From CAWCKS01 sp963796195 (GTDB lineage: Bacteria > Pseudomonadota > Alphaproteobacteria > Rhizobiales > Xanthobacteraceae), in assembly GCA_963796195.1 (NCBI GenBank), contig CAWCKS010000002.1:372001-436000 (forward strand): a stretch of 64,000 nucleotides of DNA. The letters run 5' to 3'. Below are positions 8,959 through 20,271 of this stretch, piece by piece. Within the stretch, counting starts at the first letter, position 1; each line of letters starts with the position of its first letter. The notes under the pieces were generated by a model. It was not told the origin of the DNA. It did no database searches and saw only the letters and a list, made by a program, of their open reading frames with translations. Both the position numbers and the translations under genes were made by a program.

Positions 8959-10591
8959 TCAGCCCACCCAGCGCGCCAGAAAGCCGCGCCAGCCGCCTTC
9001 CTGGGCGTTGAGCGGCCGCGGTTCGCGGTCGGTCTCCGGATTGTCATCGTCGACGCCGGGATCGTCGGGCGCGCGCATGATCGGAATAACCGGCGGGATA
9101 ATCGGCCCTTGCGCAGCGGAACGGTCAAGACCGGCCCGTGGCCGAAACACCGGCGGCGGAACCGCGGTCGATTGTTGCGGCGTGGACGACACGCTGCTGC
9201 CTGGCGTGGCGGCAGCCACCGGCTGGTTGTCCTGGCTGATCTGTCGCGCCGGCTGCGCAGTCGGCATATCGACCCGGGTCGACTCGATCGCGGCACTCTT
9301 GTCGGAGGCGAGCGCTGCGACCGGCGTCACCCACTGGAACGCATCGAGCCGGCCTGAGACCGGCGACACCGGCCGCCAGCGATCGCTGACATAACCATCG
9401 GCGGTCCACGCCGGATCATGCGCGGCGCGCACCGCGCGCAGGGTCCATTCGCGCGCCGCGCCCTCGTCACCATGCTCGCCGCGCACGATCTCCGCCATCA
9501 GCATGGCGACGCGCTGGGTCGGCGCTGATAGCAGCGGCTCGAGCGCCGCGCGTGCCTTGGCGAATTCATGCGCCTCGATCGCGCTACGGGCGACCGCGAG
9601 GGCGCCTTCGTCATGGCCGGGCGTTTTTGCCGCCAGCGTTTCGACGCGCGACAAACGCTGCTGCGCGGAATCGCCGAGCCGCACATGGGCGTAGGCGTCG
9701 GCGAGGTCGGGATGCGGGTTGGCACGCCAGGCGCCTTCGATGATGCGCATGGCCTGGCGGATCTGCTGCTGCTCGCTCAGGAATTTGCTGGCGAGCACGG
9801 CGGCTGGCACCAGCGTCGGTGCGAGCTTTGCTGCTTCCATCGCGTCGGCGCGCGGAGGCATCGCGATCCGAGGTCTCGGTCTCCAGCGCCCGCGCCGTCA
9901 GCAACACCGCGCGATGGCGCTGGTACAGCGCGCGATCGATCGCGCCGGCGGCATTGTCTCGTTCGAGGATGTTCAGCGCGCCGGACCAGTCGCCAGCGGC
10001 GCAACGGAAACCGAGCAAGGCGTGCGAAGCCCAGGCCGCGTCGCGCGTCAGCTTCAGCGCCTCTTCGGCAATCGCGACGGCGGCAACCGGATCGTCGTTG
10101 CGTTGTGCCTCGATGAACAAACCACGCAGGCCGAGCAGCCGCGTATCGGCGCGCTCGGTCATCGCCATGAATGCCTTCTGCGCGCCGGCGCGATCGCCCG
10201 ACAACTGCGCGGCTTGTGCGTGCAACAGCAGCGCCAGCGGATCGTCCTCGGCATGGCGCTTCGCGGCTTCGGCGTGACGCAGCGCCAAACCCACATGCCC
10301 GGTGCCGACAGCGATCAGCCCATGGGTGATGGCGTGACGCCCGCGCGCTTGGCGGCGATCGCGGCTACGCCGGCGCAAATGGCCCGGCAGGCGCCACAGC
10401 CCGCGCACAACAGCCCAGATCAGCATTGCTGCGACGAGCGTTGCGCCAAGCACCAGCGCAAACAACGGGATCGACGTCGTGATGCGCCAGCCATTCCACA
10501 CCAGCGAGACGTCGCCGTGCTGTTCGGCAATCACGGCTGCGCCAAACGCGGCAAGACCGACCAGCACCAGAAACAGGATCGCGCGAAACAT
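8959..10591 (-). CDS. hemY: HemY-like inner-membrane TPR protein (frameshifted)
   Basis: After correction about 543 residues. Two N-terminal membrane segments (about residues 3-23 and 40-63) are followed by a tetratricopeptide-like helical region and a proline-rich C-terminal tail. This is the HemY N-terminal family found in proteobacterial heme operons, distinct from HemY protoporphyrinogen oxidase; its exact role in heme synthesis is unresolved. One extra base near 9855 breaks the frame after LETETSDRDA; deleting it joins it to the RADAMEAAKLAPTLVP part. The start at 10591 is 10 bases after the mitofilin-like stop, consistent with one operon hemC-hemD-mitofilin-hemY. Confidence 0.82.
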
Positions 10592-10601
10592 TTTTCTGGG
10601 C

Positions 10602-11735
10602 TCAATCCGCCTTCGACATCGCACTCAACGCGCTCGAAGAGAACGCCGTGACGGTCTTCAGCGCGGCATCGCGCGCATCCACCCGATCGAGCCAGGGTTG
10701 CAGCCGCGACTTGAGATCGGGCGGCAGCTTCTCGATTTCAGCTCGCGCGCGCTTGACGTCGTTCTGGCGTGCAAGGAGGGCAATCGCCTGCAGCTGCGTG
10801 TTTGAATCAGGCGGCACACTGTTCGGCGCATCCACGCGTTCGATGCGGACCAGTTTTGATGCGTTCGACGCCAGCTGACCGAGCAGACCGCTTCCCTTGG
10901 TCGCCGGCGCGGCTTGCGACTCCGGCGCAGGCGGCGGCGCGAGCTGCGGCAGCAGGGCAAGCAAGTCCCGGGCGAGGACCGCGTCGGTCGGCACGCCGGT
11001 CTCGGCGCTCGCATCAAGCGGCGCCAGCATGGTCTTGTCCTCGGCCACTGCCTTGGCTGCCGCAAGGGCTGCGGCATAGGGCTCGCCGCGCCGAACCTTG
11101 GTTTCGAGCACGGTCGCGATCACCAGACGCCGCGGGCGGATATCGTCGCTCGCCGTTGCCACGGCTTGCGGTTTGTCGGGCGGTGAGCGCACCGCCTGCT
11201 CGAGCCTCGTAAGGCGCTCGGTCAGCGCCGCGAGATCCGGCGAAGCGCCGCCATCGCGCGGCGCCGACTTGAGCTCGTTGAGAGCAACCGACGCTGCATC
11301 GACCTGCTTGCGCAATGCTGCGGATTGGTCGCGCAAGGTGTTGGCCGCGGTCTCCAGCGCATCGACCCGCGAACGCAGTGCGCCATCCGACGCCGCTGGC
11401 GTCGATGATAGCCTGGTCTCGACCTTGCCGATCCGATCCGAGAGGTCATTCAGGCCGCTTGCGACCGATGGCGGGACCGCCGCGACCTGCTGCGGCTCCT
11501 GACCGACCACACCTGCGGCCCACAAGATACCGATGACGACCAGCGCAGCGATCGCACCGGCCAGCGGCGGCAGCATCGTCGCCAGACGAAACCACGAAGC
11601 CCGGGGCGGACTGCCGGCGCCAGCCGCCTGGGTATCGCCCGAGACCTCGGATGGCTCGAGATCGATGGTCGGCGGCGGCCGCTTGTTCGGCCGCTCGTCC
11701 GGTGCTGGCAAGTCTTCCTTTTGGTCGTCTGTCAT
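10602..11735 (-). CDS. Mitofilin (Mic60)-like membrane protein, COG4223 type
   Basis: A 377-residue protein with a proline-rich cytoplasmic N-terminus, one membrane segment (about residues 55-78, LPPLAGAIAALVVIGILWAAG), a long coiled-coil-like region rich in Ala, Leu, Arg and Asp heptads (about 90-190), and a C-terminal helical domain containing LETKVRRGEPYAAAL. That last motif is typical of alphaproteobacterial mitofilin-domain proteins, relatives of mitochondrial Mic60 that act in inner-membrane architecture and envelope contacts. Position between hemD and hemY is the usual one. The ATG at 11735 is preferred to an upstream in-frame start at 11774 because it gives a soluble acidic N-terminus (MTDDQKED). 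Confidence 0.82.
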   Translation of the reverse strand: MTDDQKEDLPAPDERPNKRPPPTIDLEPSEVSGDTQAAGAGSPPRASWFRLATMLPPLAGAIAALVVIGILWAAGVVGQEPQQVAAVPPSVASGLNDLSDRIGKVETRLSSTPAASDGALRSRVDALETAANTLRDQSAALRKQVDAASVALNELKSAPRDGGASPDLAALTERLTRLEQAVRSPPDKPQAVATASDDIRPRRLVIATVLETKVRRGEPYAAALAAAKAVAEDKTMLAPLDASAETGVPTDAVLARDLLALLPQLAPPPAPESQAAPATKGSGLLGQLASNASKLVRIERVDAPNSVPPDSNTQLQAIALLARQNDVKRARAEIEKLPPDLKSRLQPWLDRVDARDAALKTVTAFSSSALSAMSKAD

Positions 11736-11783
11736 CCCAGAAAATCCTAAAGTCGCCGCGGCCACCGTTACCACATCAACGCG

Positions 11784-12521
11784 TCAGGTGCGCCGGTTTT
11801 GCGCCCGTTCCAGCGCGTCGATCACGGCGGTTTCCTGCGGCTTTTCGGCCACAACGACGCGGGTCGCACCGGCTTCGCGGAGCACACGGGCAACCGCTTC
11901 CGAGATGCAGACCTGCGGCAGCGCAAGCGCGGCGATCTCGAGGCCCGCGCCGCGGATTGCCGCCACAAAGGCCGCCGCGCTGCGCGGAGAATAGTGCAAG
12001 ATGGCTTCGATCGTCTGCGCGGCAAAAGCCGCGCGCACGCTGTCGTCAAGGTCGGCGACCGGAACCATGCGATAGACCGTGAGCGTGGTCACGGTAATCC
12101 CGTCGCTCGCAAGACCCGAGGCAATGTCGCCGCTGATGTCGGAACCCGAGAGATAGAGCAGCGGCGTCTTGCGCCCGCGCTTGGGGATGGCGTCGACGAT
12201 CAGCTTGCGCAGCGCCGTCACATCGCCATCGGCCGAAAGCACGTTGGCAAAACCGATTTTTTTCGCCGCGTCCGCGGTACGCTTGCCCACCGCGTAGATC
12301 GGCAGAGCGATCAATTGACCCGACAGCGGATGCGACCTGATCGCGCGCAAGGCATTGGAGCTCGTGACGATCAGGCCGGAATAGTTGATGCTGTCGTCAT
12401 GGCGGATCGGCAGCGCCTCGTACTGCAGGATCGGCGCGAGCTGCACGTCAAAGCCGCGCTGGCGCAAGGCATCGGCGGTGGCTGCGTTGTCGGGCTCAGG
12501 GCGCGTGACGAGAATTGTCAC
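11784..12521 (-). CDS. hemD: Uroporphyrinogen-III synthase
   Basis: A 245-residue two-lobed enzyme that cyclises hydroxymethylbilane with ring-D inversion to uroporphyrinogen III. Family blocks are ILVTRPEPDNAATADALRQRG at the N-terminus, LIVTSSNALRAI, YAVGKRTADAAKKIGF, LYLSGSDISGD and the C-terminal VCISEAVARVLREAG. The GTG at 12521 is taken as start because it lies four bases after the hemC stop and directly precedes the conserved TILVTRP; longer in-frame starts would run deep into hemC. Sequence conservation in this family is low, but the neighbouring hemC makes the call firm. Confidence 0.9.
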   Translation of the reverse strand: MTILVTRPEPDNAATADALRQRGFDVQLAPILQYEALPIRHDDSINYSGLIVTSSNALRAIRSHPLSGQLIALPIYAVGKRTADAAKKIGFANVLSADGDVTALRKLIVDAIPKRGRKTPLLYLSGSDISGDIASGLASDGITVTTLTVYRMVPVADLDDSVRAAFAAQTIEAILHYSPRSAAAFVAAIRGAGLEIAALALPQVCISEAVARVLREAGATRVVVAEKPQETAVIDALERAQNRRT

Positions 12522-12525
12522 ACCC

Positions 12526-13485
12526 TTACGCTCCCGAGAAATCGGTGAAGAATTTCTCGCCGGCACGCATGCGCAATTCCTTCGCGGCATCAGCGCCGAG
12601 CGCTGCCGCCTCGCTCCGCGCGCCGTGACGCGTGGTCTCATAAGCCTCGCGACCGTCTGGCGAAATGATCATGCCGCGAAAATCGATTTTTTCGCCCGCG
12701 ACCTTGCAATGCCCGGCGATCGGCGTGCGGCAAGAGCCGTCGAGCAGCGCAAGGAAACCACGCTCGGCGGCGAGCGCGATCTCGGTTTCCTTGTCGTCGA
12801 TTGCGGCAACGAATGCGTTGATGCGCTCGTCGCCTCGCCGCGACTCCAGCGCGATCGCGCCCTGCCCGACCGCCGGCAAGAACTCCTGCGGATCGAAGAT
12901 CGCCGTCGCCCTGTCCTGCAAGCCGAGGCGCTTCAGTCCTGCCAGCGCGAGAATGGTGGCGTCGGCCTGGCCCTCGGCAATCTTGCGCAGACGTGTGTCG
13001 ACATTGCCGCGCAGGTCGACGAGCTTGAGGTCCGGGCGGAGCCGCGTCACCAGCGCGCGGCGCCGCGGCGCGGAGGTGCCGACCGTGCAGCCCGCGGCGA
13101 GGGTGCTCAAAGTTGCTGCGTGCGGGCTGACGAAGACGTCACGCGGATCCTCGCGCGGCAGCCACGCCGACAGCCACAGCCGGTCCGGCAAAAAGGTCGG
13201 CACGTCCTTGGACGAATGCACGGCAATGTCGATGATGCCAGCGAGCAGCGCCTCCTCGATCTCCTTGGTGAACAACCCCTTGCCGCCGGCCTCATAAAGC
13301 GGCCGATCCTGGATGACATCGCCAGATGTCCGAATGATCTTGATGGCGAGGCGATCGGGCCCGACATTGTGGGCGCGGGCCAGCCGATCACGCACCTCGT
13401 TAGCCTGCACCAATGCCAGCGGGCTGCCACGCGTGCCGATGGTGGCGAGGATTTCCTGATCCTTTGAGGCTTCCGCCGATTGCAC
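12526..13485 (-). CDS. hemC: Hydroxymethylbilane synthase (porphobilinogen deaminase)
   Basis: About 319 residues from the GTG at 13485; other starts upstream are possible. It polymerises four porphobilinogens to hydroxymethylbilane on a covalently bound dipyrromethane cofactor. Visible motifs are IGTRGSPLALVQA, the phosphate/substrate loop GGKGLFTKEIEEALL, the catalytic aspartate in HSSKDVPT, GTSAPRRRA, and the cofactor-attaching cysteine in LLDGSCRTPIAG. It is followed four bases later by hemD. Upstream it is divergent from tsaD, and the shared promoter gap contains a tandem 10-base repeat. Confidence 0.95.
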   Translation of the reverse strand: MQSAEASKDQEILATIGTRGSPLALVQANEVRDRLARAHNVGPDRLAIKIIRTSGDVIQDRPLYEAGGKGLFTKEIEEALLAGIIDIAVHSSKDVPTFLPDRLWLSAWLPREDPRDVFVSPHAATLSTLAAGCTVGTSAPRRRALVTRLRPDLKLVDLRGNVDTRLRKIAEGQADATILALAGLKRLGLQDRATAIFDPQEFLPAVGQGAIALESRRGDERINAFVAAIDDKETEIALAAERGFLALLDGSCRTPIAGHCKVAGEKIDFRGMIISPDGREAYETTRHGARSEAAALGADAAKELRMRAGEKFFTDFSGA

Positions 13486-13563
13486 GCCACAACCTCGCAA
13501 TGTTACGCCGTTACCGATGATTTGCCCGGCTCGCAACCCAAGGGAAACGATTGTCCAATAACG

Positions 13564-13583
13564 CAATAGATATCAATAGATAT
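13564..13583. repeat. Tandem 10-base repeat in the hemC/tsaD divergent gap
   Basis: The unit CAATAGATAT occurs twice without spacing, in an AT-rich patch unlike the surrounding GC-rich DNA. It lies between the divergent hemC and tsaD starts, 47 bases upstream of the tsaD ATG, so it may overlap a promoter or a regulator site. Function is not known. Confidence 0.5.
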
Positions 13584-13629
13584 AACGCATGAAAGGGCAG
13601 CTACGACCGCCGGAAGCCATGTTGAATCC

Positions 13630-14706
13630 ATGCTGATCCTGGGCATCGAAACGACCTGCGACGAAACTGCCGCGGCTGTCGTCGAACGGCGCGAGGATGG
13701 CTCGGGCAAAATCCTGTCCAATGTCATCCACTCGCAGATTTCCGATCATGCACCGTTCGGCGGCGTGGTGCCGGAGATCGCCGCACGGGCTCATGTCGAA
13801 CTGCTCGACGGGCTGATCGCACGCGCGATGGACGAGGCGAAGGTCGGCTTCGCCGATCTCCAGGGCGTCGCTGCCGCCGCGGGTCCGGGCTTGATCGGCG
13901 GCGTCATCGTCGGGCTGACGACGGCGAAGGCAATCGCGCTGGTGCATGGCCTGCCGCTGCTCGCCGTCAATCATCTCGAAGCGCACGCGCTGACGCCACG
14001 GCTCGTTGCACCGCTGGACTTCCCGTACCTCCTGTTCCTCGCCTCCGGCGGCCACACCCAGCTCGTCGCGGTGCAAGGCGTCGGCAGCTACACGCGGCTT
14101 GGCACCACGGTCGACGACGCCATCGGCGAAGCGTTCGACAAGGTGGCAAAACTGCTCGGCCTGCCTTATCCAGGCGGGCCGCAGGTCGAGCGCGCCGCAG
14201 CGGCAGGCAATGCTGCGCGCTTCGCACTGCCGCGGCCGATGCTCGGACGCGCCGATGCGAATTTCTCGCTGTCCGGGTTGAAGACCGCGGTGCGGCAGGT
14301 CGCTGAGCAGCACACGCCGCTAACGACCGGTATCGTCAACGATCTCTGCGCCGGCTTCCAGGCGGCGGTGATCGACTCGACGGTCGACCGGATAAATGCC
14401 GGGTTGCGATTATTCGGCGACACGATTGGCGACGCGCCGAAGGCGCTGGTCGCCGCCGGCGGGGTCGCGGCCAACGCTGCAATCCGCGCGGCGCTTCAGG
14501 GCGTCGCTGCCAAAGCCGGCATTCCCTTGGTGCTACCGCGGCCCCAATTGTGCACCGACAACGGCGCAATGATCGCGTGGGCCGGCGCCGAGCGGCTCGC
14601 CCTCGGCCTCGACGACGCGCTCGACACCGCGCCCCGCGCACGCTGGCGCCTTGATGAGACTACAGCCGTGCCGGCAAAATTCGCCAACACGCGCGCAAAT
14701 TTCTGA
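13630..14706 (+). CDS. tsaD: tRNA N6-adenosine threonylcarbamoyltransferase
   Basis: A 358-residue ASKHA-fold protein that transfers the threonylcarbamoyl group to A37 of ANN-decoding tRNAs, working with TsaB and TsaE. The N-terminal signature ILGIETTCDETAAAVV, the metal-binding histidines in AVNHLEAHALTP, the nucleotide-binding LLFLASGGHTQL and the C-terminal CTDNGAMIAWAG are all present. Length is normal. The stop is ten bases before gpsA, so the two are probably co-transcribed. Confidence 0.96.
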   Translation: MLILGIETTCDETAAAVVERREDGSGKILSNVIHSQISDHAPFGGVVPEIAARAHVELLDGLIARAMDEAKVGFADLQGVAAAAGPGLIGGVIVGLTTAKAIALVHGLPLLAVNHLEAHALTPRLVAPLDFPYLLFLASGGHTQLVAVQGVGSYTRLGTTVDDAIGEAFDKVAKLLGLPYPGGPQVERAAAAGNAARFALPRPMLGRADANFSLSGLKTAVRQVAEQHTPLTTGIVNDLCAGFQAAVIDSTVDRINAGLRLFGDTIGDAPKALVAAGGVAANAAIRAALQGVAAKAGIPLVLPRPQLCTDNGAMIAWAGAERLALGLDDALDTAPRARWRLDETTAVPAKFANTRANF

Positions 14707-14715
14707 GCCGCTGAT

Positions 14716-15705
14716 GTGACGCAGCAAACGACCATCGCAATTGTCGGGGCCGGCGCCTGGGGCACGGCCTTGGCCAAGGTCTTGGCAAGCGCGCAACGGC
14801 CCGTGACGCTGATCGCGCGCGATGTTGCCGTCGCCGCCGAGATCGCACGGACGCGCACCAACCCAAAGCTTGCCGGCGTACTCCTCGATGACGCGATCAC
14901 AATCGCATCGGACATCGCGCTGGCCGGACGCGCCGCAATCGTGCTCGTCGCAACGCCGGCGCAAAGCCTGCGCACCGCGGTGACAGCGCTTGCGCCTCAC
15001 GTGGCTGGCGGCGTGCCGCTCGTCGCCTGCGCCAAGGGCATCGAGCACGGCACACGAAAGTTCATGACCGAGATCATCGCCGAGGTCGCGCCATCAGCAC
15101 AGCCGGCGATCCTGTCGGGGCCAAGCTTTGCCGACGATGTCGCGCGCGGGCTGCCGACAGCAGTAACGATCGCTTCGCGCAACGACAACGAAGCGGCTCA
15201 GCTCGCGCAAAGCTTGAGAGCGGCGACGTTCCGCCCCTATCACACCGATGACGTCAAGGGCGTCGAGATTGGAGGCGCTGCCAAAAACGTGCTCGCGATT
15301 GCAGCGGGCATCGTCGCCGGCAAGGGCCTTGGCGACAGCGCAGCGGCAGCGCTCACCACGCGCGGCTTTGCCGAGCTGTCGCGCTTCGGCCGCGCGCTCG
15401 GCGCCCGAGCGGAAACGTTGATGGGTCTGTCCGGCCTCGGCGACCTGATCCTGAGCTGCTCGAGCGCGCAATCGCGCAACTTTGCGTTTGGAGCGGCGCT
15501 CGGTCGTGGCGAAGCGGTGGCGAACGCGGCGCGCGGCAAGCTTGCCGAGGGTGTCTTCACCGCTCCGGTGCTGGTCGAGATGGCGCGCGCCAACAATGTC
15601 GAGATGCCGATCGCAACCGCGGTCACCGCGATCCTGTCAGGCAAGATCACGCTCGATGAAGCGATCGAGTCGCTCTTGACGCGGCCATTGCGGGCGGAAA
15701 CATAA
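14716..15705 (+). CDS. gpsA: Glycerol-3-phosphate dehydrogenase [NAD(P)+]
   Basis: A 329-residue enzyme making sn-glycerol 3-phosphate from dihydroxyacetone phosphate for phospholipid synthesis. The Rossmann motif IVGAGAWGTALAKVLA starts at residue 8. The first conserved lysine is in ACAKGIEHGT, the catalytic lysine in EIGGAAKNVLAIAAGI, and the substrate loop in RNFAFGAALGRG. The start is GTG at 14716, nine bases after tsaD. Confidence 0.95.
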   Translation: MTQQTTIAIVGAGAWGTALAKVLASAQRPVTLIARDVAVAAEIARTRTNPKLAGVLLDDAITIASDIALAGRAAIVLVATPAQSLRTAVTALAPHVAGGVPLVACAKGIEHGTRKFMTEIIAEVAPSAQPAILSGPSFADDVARGLPTAVTIASRNDNEAAQLAQSLRAATFRPYHTDDVKGVEIGGAAKNVLAIAAGIVAGKGLGDSAAAALTTRGFAELSRFGRALGARAETLMGLSGLGDLILSCSSAQSRNFAFGAALGRGEAVANAARGKLAEGVFTAPVLVEMARANNVEMPIATAVTAILSGKITLDEAIESLLTRPLRAET

Positions 15706-15764
15706 GCTTGTCGTCGGGCATTGCGTCTTGTTAGCTTGCCGTCGAAACAACAAGCGGTGCTCTC

Positions 15765-16178
15765 ATGAACTACTGGCTCGTGAAATCCGAACCCGGCTCA
15801 TGGTCGTGGGATCAGCAGGTCGAGGCCGGCGCGAAGGGCACGCCGTGGACCGGCGTGCGCAACCACACTGCCAAGCAGAACCTGATGAAGATGAAGAAGG
15901 GCGACAAGGCTTTCTTCTATCATTCCGGCGAGGGCAAGGAGATCGTCGGCATCACCGAGGTCATTCGCGAGCATTATCCCGACCCGACCGACAAGAGCGG
16001 CGCGTTCGTCTGCGTCGATCTCAAGGCCGACAAGCCGCTGAAGGCGCCGGTGACGCTCGCCGCGGTGAAAGCCGACAAGAAGCTCGCCGGCATGGCGCTC
16101 ATCAAGTGGTCGCGGCTGTCGGTGCAGCCGGTGACATCTGATGAATGGAAGCTGGTCGCCAAGATGGGCGGGGTATAG
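15765..16178 (+). CDS. EVE domain-containing protein
   Basis: A 137-residue single-domain protein of the EVE (PUA-like) family, starting MNYWLVKSEP and containing WTGVRNHTAKQNLMKMKKGD and FFYHSGEGKEIVGI, the usual signature blocks. EVE domains bind modified bases in nucleic acids, and small stand-alone forms are common in Alphaproteobacteria; the ligand of this one is unknown. A family A palindrome begins eight bases after its stop. Confidence 0.9.
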   Translation: MNYWLVKSEPGSWSWDQQVEAGAKGTPWTGVRNHTAKQNLMKMKKGDKAFFYHSGEGKEIVGITEVIREHYPDPTDKSGAFVCVDLKADKPLKAPVTLAAVKADKKLAGMALIKWSRLSVQPVTSDEWKLVAKMGGV

Positions 16179-16185
16179 CGACCTG

Positions 16186-16273
16186 GTCGTCATTGCGAGG
16201 AGGCGCAGCCGACGAAGCAATCCAGTTCGTGCCGGTCCGCTCTGGATTGCTTCGCTTCGCTCGCAATGACGAC
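16186..16273. repeat. Dispersed palindromic element, family A (copy 1)
   Basis: The outer arms GTCGTCATTGCGAGG and GCTCGCAATGACGAC are near-perfect inverted repeats. Internal arms GCAATCCAG and CTGGATTGC also pair. Copies are at 20272-20354, 33055-33175 and 44459-44534. The right arm contains the first possible ATG of the methyltransferase gene. Confidence 0.8.
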
Positions 16274-16956
16274 AAACATGATGCTCACCACCAAAACTGC
16301 CATCGCCGATCCGGAAAAATTCATCCGCGCCAACACGCGGTTGCGGCCGGTACCGCTGGTGCCTGAGATCTCCATCTTCGTTGCCGACGAAGCGGTGCCG
16401 CTCTGGCAGAAGACCGAAGAAGAGCTCGACGAAGCCGGCCTGCCGCCGCCGTTCTGGGCATTTGCCTGGGCGGGCGGTCAGGCGCTGGCGCGCTACGTGC
16501 TCGATCACGCGGAGCTGGTTGCCGGCAAGCGCGTGCTTGATCTCGCGTCCGGCTCCGGCCTCGTCGGCATTGCTGCGATGAAAGCCGGCGCCCGCGAGGT
16601 GACATCAGCCGACATCGACCGCTTCGCAGGCGTCGCCGCTCAAATCAATGCAACAGAGAACGCGGTTGCGACTCAGCATCTGCGCTGACGATCTTCTGCG
16701 CAGCGAGAGCGGCGCACGATGGGACGTGGTCCTCGCGGGCGATATCTTTTATGAACGCGATACCGCCGAGCTCGCGCTTGCCTTCCTCGCACGCCACGCG
16801 CAAGGCGGCACGACGATCCTGATCGGCGACCCCGGCCGCAGCTACCTGCCCAAGGACAAGCTCACGCATCTTGCCGAGTACCGCGTGCCAGTCACGCGCG
16901 AGCTCGAGGACGCCGAGATCAAGCGCACGTCGGTCTGGACCATCGTCCCTGCATAA
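16266..16956 (+). CDS. SAM-dependent protein methyltransferase, ETF-beta lysine methyltransferase-like (frameshifted)
   Basis: After correction about 229 residues. It is a seven-beta-strand methyltransferase: PFWAFAWAGGQALARYVLD leads into motif I VLDLASGSGLVGIAAMKAGA, then the acidic SADID, and WDVVLAGDIFYERD is the post-motif II DxFY-type catalytic loop. This arrangement resembles the METTL20/ETFBKMT group, which methylates lysines on electron transfer flavoprotein beta; the substrate assignment is an inference. One extra A at 16671 shifts the frame; removing it joins ENAVA to LSICADDLL. The first ATG at 16266 lies inside the upstream repeat, and 16278 or 16281 may be the true start. Confidence 0.75.
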
Positions 16957-17030
16957 CACTGCGCGGGTCTTTGTTCCTTCGTGGGCGAGTGGCATAGTCC
17001 CGGCAAAACCAGCCAGATGGGGAAACGGCC

Positions 17031-17459
17031 ATGATGCTGTCGACGGGCAACTTCTTCGCCGTCCTGGGCGCTGCGATCGTGGCCTGGATATTCGGCGCGG
17101 CCTACTACATGCCGCTTGGCAAGGCCTGGCTCGCCGCACAGGGCCGCACCATGGCGGAGATGCAGGCAACAAACGCCGGAAAAAGCGCTGTCGAGAAAGC
17201 GTCGCCGTTCGTCCTGTCGTTTGTTGCCGAAATCATCATGGCCTGGACGATGTACGGCGTACTGTTTCACACCGGAAACTTCTCCCTGCGCGGCGGCGTT
17301 ATTTCCGGGCTGATTATCTGGTTCGGCTTCGTCCTAACGACGGTCGCCGTCAACAATGCCTATCCAGGCCGCAAACTGATGCTCACCGTGATCAACTCCG
17401 CGCACTGGCTCGGCGTGCTCTTGATCATCGGCGCCATCGTTGGCGGCTTCGGCGGCTGA
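17031..17459 (+). CDS. DUF1761 family membrane protein
   Basis: A 142-residue protein with four hydrophobic segments (about residues 6-28, 62-82, 88-108 and 120-140). The AAIVAWIFGAAYYMPLGKAW start and the GLIIWFGFVLTTVAVNNAYPGR middle segment match the DUF1761 family of small inner-membrane proteins. Function is unknown. It stands alone between the methyltransferase and acs. GGGG is visible upstream of the ATG. Confidence 0.75.
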   Translation: MMLSTGNFFAVLGAAIVAWIFGAAYYMPLGKAWLAAQGRTMAEMQATNAGKSAVEKASPFVLSFVAEIIMAWTMYGVLFHTGNFSLRGGVISGLIIWFGFVLTTVAVNNAYPGRKLMLTVINSAHWLGVLLIIGAIVGGFGG

Positions 17460-17609
17460 TCGAAAGGCGGCTCGGCACCGAAAGTGCTAGGTGGACCTGC
17501 TTGTCGCGCGCCCCGACAACGGCGCATAATGGCTCTCAAGCCTTGCGCGAGATCAACACACGCGCCGCAGACCTGCGGTTGGGATTTAGAATTGCGTGGA
17601 GGGAGCCTT

Positions 17610-19563
<1,954 letters not shown>

Positions 19564-19755
19564 AGCGGGCCTCCCGTTACTAACTCGTTTACCCTAACGA
19601 GAGCATGTGCCGCGCGATTTCCTCGATTGCGCGATCAGAGACGCCATGGTGAACGTTTTGGTAAGCGGCATGCTTTCATTTCTCTGAACGCGAAGAGTGA
19701 ACTCGCCATCGATCCACGCGATGGCGCCGCGTAGCGTTTGCGTTGGAGTAAGAGA

Positions 19756-20268
19756 ATGTATGGTCGCGTTGCCGCCCTCGCCGTTGCCGCGGCAGGCCTG
19801 TTCGGCTCTGCCGGTATCGCCCAAGCCAACCCCGATATGGTCGCCTTCCCGCAAAACTACGCGCCGGGCACCATTGTGGTGCACACATCCGAGCGCAGAC
19901 TTTACCTCGTGGCCGGCAACGGTTACGCCGTGCGCTATCCGGTCGGTGTCGGACGCGCCGGCAAGCAGTGGGCCGGCGTGTCGCAGATCGACGGCAAGTA
20001 CATCAATCCGGCTTGGTCGCCGCCGGCCGAGGTGAAGCGCGACAAGCCGTCGTTGCCATCAGTGATTCCCGGCGGCTCGCCGCACAATCCGATGGGCGTC
20101 GCAGCGATGACGCTGGCCGGCACCGAATACGCCATCCACGGCACCAACATGCCGGGCTCGGTCGGCGGCTTCGTCTCCTATGGCTGCATCCGGATGTACA
20201 ACCAGGATATTCTCGACCTTTTTCAGCGCGTGGCCGTCGGCACGCCGGTCGTCGTGACGGCGAGATAA
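19756..20268 (+). CDS. L,D-transpeptidase (YkuD domain), exported
   Basis: A 170-residue protein with a clear signal peptide (MYGRVAALAVAAAGLFGSAG, likely cut after AQA). The YkuD active site is complete: HGTNMPGSVGGFVSYGCIRM, where the cysteine is the nucleophile that forms 3-3 peptidoglycan cross-links or attaches proteins. The ATG at 19756 follows GGAGTAAGAGA. A family A palindrome begins four bases after the stop, between this gene and the convergent nuclease-like gene. Confidence 0.9.
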   Translation: MYGRVAALAVAAAGLFGSAGIAQANPDMVAFPQNYAPGTIVVHTSERRLYLVAGNGYAVRYPVGVGRAGKQWAGVSQIDGKYINPAWSPPAEVKRDKPSLPSVIPGGSPHNPMGVAAMTLAGTEYAIHGTNMPGSVGGFVSYGCIRMYNQDILDLFQRVAVGTPVVVTAR

Positions 20269-20271
20269 ACG

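Noticed and set aside
19594..19755. Small minus-strand gene in the acs to L,D-transpeptidase gap
   Set aside because: The longest frames overlap the transpeptidase signal peptide and show no recognisable protein; only a weak CTCGTT/AACGAG stem was seen in the gap.
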